A DNA stretch of 64,000 bases, taken from positions 1-64,000 of the forward strand of contig NZ_BAGF01000146.1 in NCBI RefSeq assembly GCF_000308755.1, given 5' to 3'. The position numbers and the translations under genes were made by a program. Below are positions 62,631 through 64,000 of the stretch, one piece after another. The DNA is from Nocardia pneumoniae NBRC 100136 (GTDB taxonomy: Bacteria; Actinomycetota; Actinomycetes; Mycobacteriales; Mycobacteriaceae). How positions within the stretch are numbered: position 1 is the stretch's first letter; each line of letters begins with the position of its first letter. The notes under the pieces are model-generated. The model did no database searches and was not told the DNA's origin. It saw only the letters and a list, made by a program, of their open reading frames with translations.

Positions 62631-63418
62631 TGTCTGCCCCATTGCGCGTTGCCGGCTCGACCGGCGACCCCCTCGCCGAAGCCATCGCGCTGACCAAGCG
62701 CCTGAAACTGCCCTACCTTCGCCGCGCGTTGAACGACCTGGTCCCGACCGCGAAAGCACAACGCTGGGACCCCGCCGAAGTCGTCCGCGTCCTGCTCGCC
62801 GAGGAAGCCGCCGGCCGCGATGCGACCAACCTGCGGACCCGCCGCAAACGCGCCGGATTCCCTGCCGGGAAAACCTTCGGCGACTGGGACGAAACCGCGT
62901 CCTCGATCCCGCGGCCCACCCAAGACGCGCTGAAAACCCTGGAATGGGTGCGCAACACCGAAAATCTCTGCATCTGCGGCCCTTCCGGGACCGGGAAAAG
63001 CCACTTTTGCGAAGCACTCGGCCAGACCGCGGTCGAGGCCGGGCTCACTGTCGCCTGGTTCACCATCGAAGACCTCGGAGCCCTAATGCGGCGGCACCGC
63101 GTCGACGACTCGGTCTCCCGGGCGATCACCCGCCTGATCCGCACCGACCTGATCATCGTCGACGACATCGGCCTGCTACCCGTCTCACCGGATGCGGCCG
63201 AGGGGTTCTATCGGCTCGTCGACGCCGCCTACGAACGCCGAGCGCTGGCCGTCTCGTCGAACCTGCACCCCTCCGGGTTCGACGAGATCATGCCGAAAAC
63301 CCTCGCCACCGCCACGGTCGACCGGCTCCTGCACCACGCACACGTCGTCGTCACCGACGGCGACAGCTACCGCCTCGCTCAAGCCACCAACGGCGAGGGG
63401 GTGAAGCCACTGCGCTGA
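62630..63418 (+). CDS. istB: IS21 helper ATPase IstB
   Basis: 262 residues, AAA+ ATPase that helps IstA choose and join target DNA. Walker A ICGPSGTGKSHFCEALG near residue 115, Walker B TDLIIVDDIGLLPVS near 172, sensor and end regions SSNLHPSGFDEIMP and ATATVDRLLHHAHVV. Intact. Its ATG shares one base with the istA stop (TGATG), so the two are coupled. Confidence 0.95.
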   Translation: MSAPLRVAGSTGDPLAEAIALTKRLKLPYLRRALNDLVPTAKAQRWDPAEVVRVLLAEEAAGRDATNLRTRRKRAGFPAGKTFGDWDETASSIPRPTQDALKTLEWVRNTENLCICGPSGTGKSHFCEALGQTAVEAGLTVAWFTIEDLGALMRRHRVDDSVSRAITRLIRTDLIIVDDIGLLPVSPDAAEGFYRLVDAAYERRALAVSSNLHPSGFDEIMPKTLATATVDRLLHHAHVVVTDGDSYRLAQATNGEGVKPLR

Positions 63419-63657
63419 CCTCGGTGGGGAAATAACTGGCCACCGTTGGGGAAAACCAACTGGCCACCAGCGGGGACGATTATGGGCCGCCCACGGGGAG
63501 AACCCACTGGCCATTGACACCCCCTGCGTCTCCCGCGTCCGCGAACCTGATGGAGGATATGCGTCAGGCAATCGAAATTTCAGTGGATATGCCGAGTTCC
63601 CAGCGTCGACGCCCGATCTTCGGAGCACTGTGCTAGCCCCTGTTTTAGAAGTGGTGT

Positions 63658-63677
63658 GGGCGGGCGGATGCCCGCCC
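63658..63677 (-). terminator. Hairpin after the IS5-type transposase
   Basis: GGGCGGGC-GGAT-GCCCGCCC is a perfect 8-bp GC stem with a 4-base loop directly after the transposase stop codon (63678). On the minus strand it is followed by CACACCACTTC rather than a clean T-run, so termination is plausible but not certain. Confidence 0.5.
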
Positions 63678-64000
63678 TCACCCGTGTCGTAGCCATTGGT
63701 TGATGGCAGCGATGTGCAGGACGGCTTGGTAGCGGACGGCGAGCTTGTCGAACCGTGTAGCGACGGCCCGGTTCTCCTTCAGCTGACCAATTCCGCACTC
63801 GACCGCGTGACGCTGTTTGTATCGCTCGGCGTCGAACGCCGGTGGTCTTCCACCGGCAGAACCCTTCTTGCGCCGATTGGCGGCTTGGTCCGCCTTGACC
63901 GGGATCGTCGCGGTGATTGCTCGTCGGCGCAGATAGGAGCGGTTCGCGCGCGAGCTGTATGCCTTGTCCGCGAGCGCCTCCTGCGGGCGGGTCCGCGGGC
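63678..64000 (-). CDS. IS5-family transposase, C-terminal part
   Basis: The last ~107 residues of an IS5-family (IS427-type) DDE transposase: ALADKAYSSRANRSYLRRRA (the Y-L-[RK]-x region before the catalytic Glu), ATIPVKADQAANRRKKGSAG, then AERYKQRHAVECGIGQLKEN with the conserved Y-x-x-R-x-x-V-E that carries the catalytic Glu, and RFDKLAVRYQAVLHIAAINQ. The N-terminus lies beyond the window. Confidence 0.9.
   Translation of the reverse strand, partial: PRTRPQEALADKAYSSRANRSYLRRRAITATIPVKADQAANRRKKGSAGGRPPAFDAERYKQRHAVECGIGQLKENRAVATRFDKLAVRYQAVLHIAAINQWLRHG

Larger units (their letters stand above)
60985..63519 (+). mobile_element. IS21-family element with target duplication
   Basis: The ends start TGTCAGCGGCCATGACATTC at 60985 and, on the other strand, TGTCAATGGCCAGTGGGTTC from 63519; CTCCCC and GGGCGGCC follow in both. 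CCCCC flanks each side (60980-60984, 63520-63524), read as a 5-bp target duplication. Further copies of GGCCACC...GGGGA inside both ends fit the multiple transposase-binding repeats of IS21. It contains istA (frameshifted) and istB. Length 2,535 bp. Confidence 0.88.
63634..64000 (-). mobile_element. IS5-type element, cut by the window end
   Basis: The element's end is near 63634 (TAGCCCCTGTTTTAGAAGTGG), followed inward by the transposase stop. The rest continues beyond 64000. The 110 bp between this end and the IS21 element (63525-63633) show no gene. Confidence 0.65.

Overview
The window looks like an accessory region of a high-GC, mycolate-type actinomycete, most likely Nocardia or a close relative. 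This rests on the codon bias, the CpnT/EspC/EspK-like secretion-substrate genes, the Tat- and Sec-exported sulfatases and the many IS families typical of nocardiae. No 16S, tRNA or core ESX (ecc/mycP) gene is visible, so the genus is an inference.

Layout. 1-8983 is an insertion-sequence nest: a group II intron with its reverse transcriptase beside an IS256-type transposase tail, an IS110 element, and a second IS256-type element that has been cut open by an ISAzo13-type element (4097-6109) and by an intact IS481-type element (6512-8470, 7-bp target duplication). 9154-10279 carries a tiny ORF and a protein with weak features of an ABBA/DMATS-type prenyltransferase. 10395-14847 is an operon of exported-substrate type (YbaB-like, EspC/EspK-like, large acidic protein). 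15107-20555 holds cupin/NmrA genes, two unknown helical proteins, a flavin-reductase-like protein and an acyl-CoA oxidase, followed by a dead ketosynthase fragment. 21488-27499 is a tightly coupled operon of a small secreted peptide, three sulfatases and their formylglycine-generating enzyme. 27809-37109 has a methyltransferase, a CHAP-domain protein, two two-component systems and an extra HAMP-less sensor kinase. 37221-39289 contains decayed polyprenyl synthase and lycopene cyclase genes. 39263-42780 holds a LysR regulator, a beta-propeller lipoprotein and a HisC-like aminotransferase. 43264-60798 is a second, larger exported-substrate region: an SLT-domain protein, a 1,696-residue CpnT-like giant protein, a WXG-like protein, a YbaB-like protein, three acidic/proline-rich proteins and a second EspC/EspK-like protein. 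60985-64000 is an IS21 element and the end of an IS5-type element.

The main observation is regulatory. Eleven pairs of a TCTGAA-like hexamer, each pair spaced exactly 11 bp start to start (one DNA turn), lie in nine non-coding gaps between 17.4 and 58.6 kb, in front of or between the sulfatase/methyltransferase genes, the response regulator gene, the terpene genes, the SLT-protein gene and most of the exported-substrate genes. This is the form of operator used by OmpR/PhoB-type response regulators, and the natural candidate regulator is encoded in the window at 31901-32590 with its kinase at 30194-31573. I infer that the region is a physically clustered regulon for building or modifying the cell surface and exporting large proteins.
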